Assembly: GCA_016936695.1 (NCBI GenBank)
Contig: JAFGXK010000080.1
Coordinates: 1 to 6,681 of the forward strand
Direction: 5' to 3'
DNA: 6,681 nt
DNA from: Bacteroidales bacterium
GTDB lineage: Bacteria; Bacteroidota; Bacteroidia; Bacteroidales; VadinHA17
Positions 6,543 through 6,681 of this stretch are shown in pieces. The notes beneath the pieces were generated by a model. It was not told the DNA's origin and made no database searches. It saw nothing but the letters and a program-made list of their open reading frames with translations. A program made the position numbers and the translations under genes. Numbering within the stretch: the stretch's first letter is position 1; every line of letters starts with the position of its first letter.

Positions 6543-6597
6543 TACCTGAAATAAGATAAAAGCTATTTCATAATTGCAACCATGTTGGTTATGGTCT

Positions 6598-6681
6598 TTA
6601 TAACTTATAACTATTGTGGTATTCGTGTTTGATCCACTCATTGCACATTTCCAGCGCATTCTGCTCAACCCAGGTAACAGC
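6598..6681 (-). CDS. C-terminal end of an unidentified protein (partial, enters from right edge)
   Basis: On the minus strand an open frame runs from the right edge to a TAA at 6598-6600, giving 27 residues that end EWIKHEYHNSYKL. The composition (Trp, Glu, Lys, Tyr; charged and helical) looks like the tail of a real soluble protein. It has the same orientation as the Hyi-like gene, with a 113-bp gap before it, so the two could be co-transcribed or separately driven. The fragment is too short to assign to a family. Sugar oxidoreductases (Gfo/Idh/MocA type) often sit in this position in such loci, but nothing in these residues proves it. Confidence 0.5.
   Translation of the reverse strand, partial: AVTWVEQNALEMCNEWIKHEYHNSYKL

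Noticed and set aside
6578..6590. Hairpin AACCA-TGT-TGGTT as a terminator for the right-edge gene
   Set aside because: It lies soon after the stop codon at 6598, but the stem has only 5 bp and no T-run follows on the minus strand, so it is too weak to call.
6381..6668. 95-codon minus-strand open frame spanning the intergenic region upstream of the Hyi-like gene
   Set aside because: It overlaps the Hyi-like start and the tail of the upstream gene in a different frame and has a non-protein-like composition. The 27-residue tail in the neighbouring frame is the better candidate.

Overview
The window looks like part of a carbohydrate-catabolism locus from a Bacteroidota bacterium. The evidence is moderate, mixed base composition, start codons preceded by A/T-rich sequence rather than Shine-Dalgarno motifs, one exact match to the Bacteroidota -7 promoter element (TAnnTTTG), a Tat-exported sugar-isomerase-like TIM barrel, and a glycosidase family common in plant-polysaccharide degraders of that phylum. 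The order or genus cannot be fixed from the sequence alone.

Layout. Positions 1-87 hold two exact copies of a 25-bp repeat at 62-bp spacing, cut by the left edge. Positions 88-339 are a non-coding leader with several short, overlapping inverted repeats. Then come four plus-strand genes in close succession: a D-apionate lactonase-type protein (340-2226), a ten-helix DMT-type sugar permease (2275-3276), a secreted GH140/DUF4038 apiosidase-like glycosidase (3298-4731) and a cytoplasmic xylose-isomerase-like TIM barrel (4737-5546). The gaps are 48, 21 and 5 bp, so they are probably one operon. A minus-strand gene for a Tat-exported hydroxypyruvate-isomerase-like protein (5558-6484) converges on the operon with 11 bp between stop codons. 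It has its own likely promoter at about 6515-6542. The 3' end of another minus-strand gene (6598-6681) enters from the right edge.

How the genes fit together (inference from families and context). The glycosidase would release the branched pentose D-apiose from plant material (rhamnogalacturonan II, apiogalacturonan or apiosyl glycosides) outside the cytoplasm. The permease would bring in the sugar or its oxidised form. The lactonase would open D-apionolactone to D-apionate. The small TIM barrel is a good candidate for the 3-oxo-isoapionate decarboxylase step that yields L-erythrulose. The D-apiose dehydrogenase and D-apionate oxidoisomerase needed to link these steps are not in the window. 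The convergent isomerase-like gene may belong to this pathway or to a neighbouring one.

No rRNA, tRNA, transposase, phage gene or convincing CRISPR array was seen.
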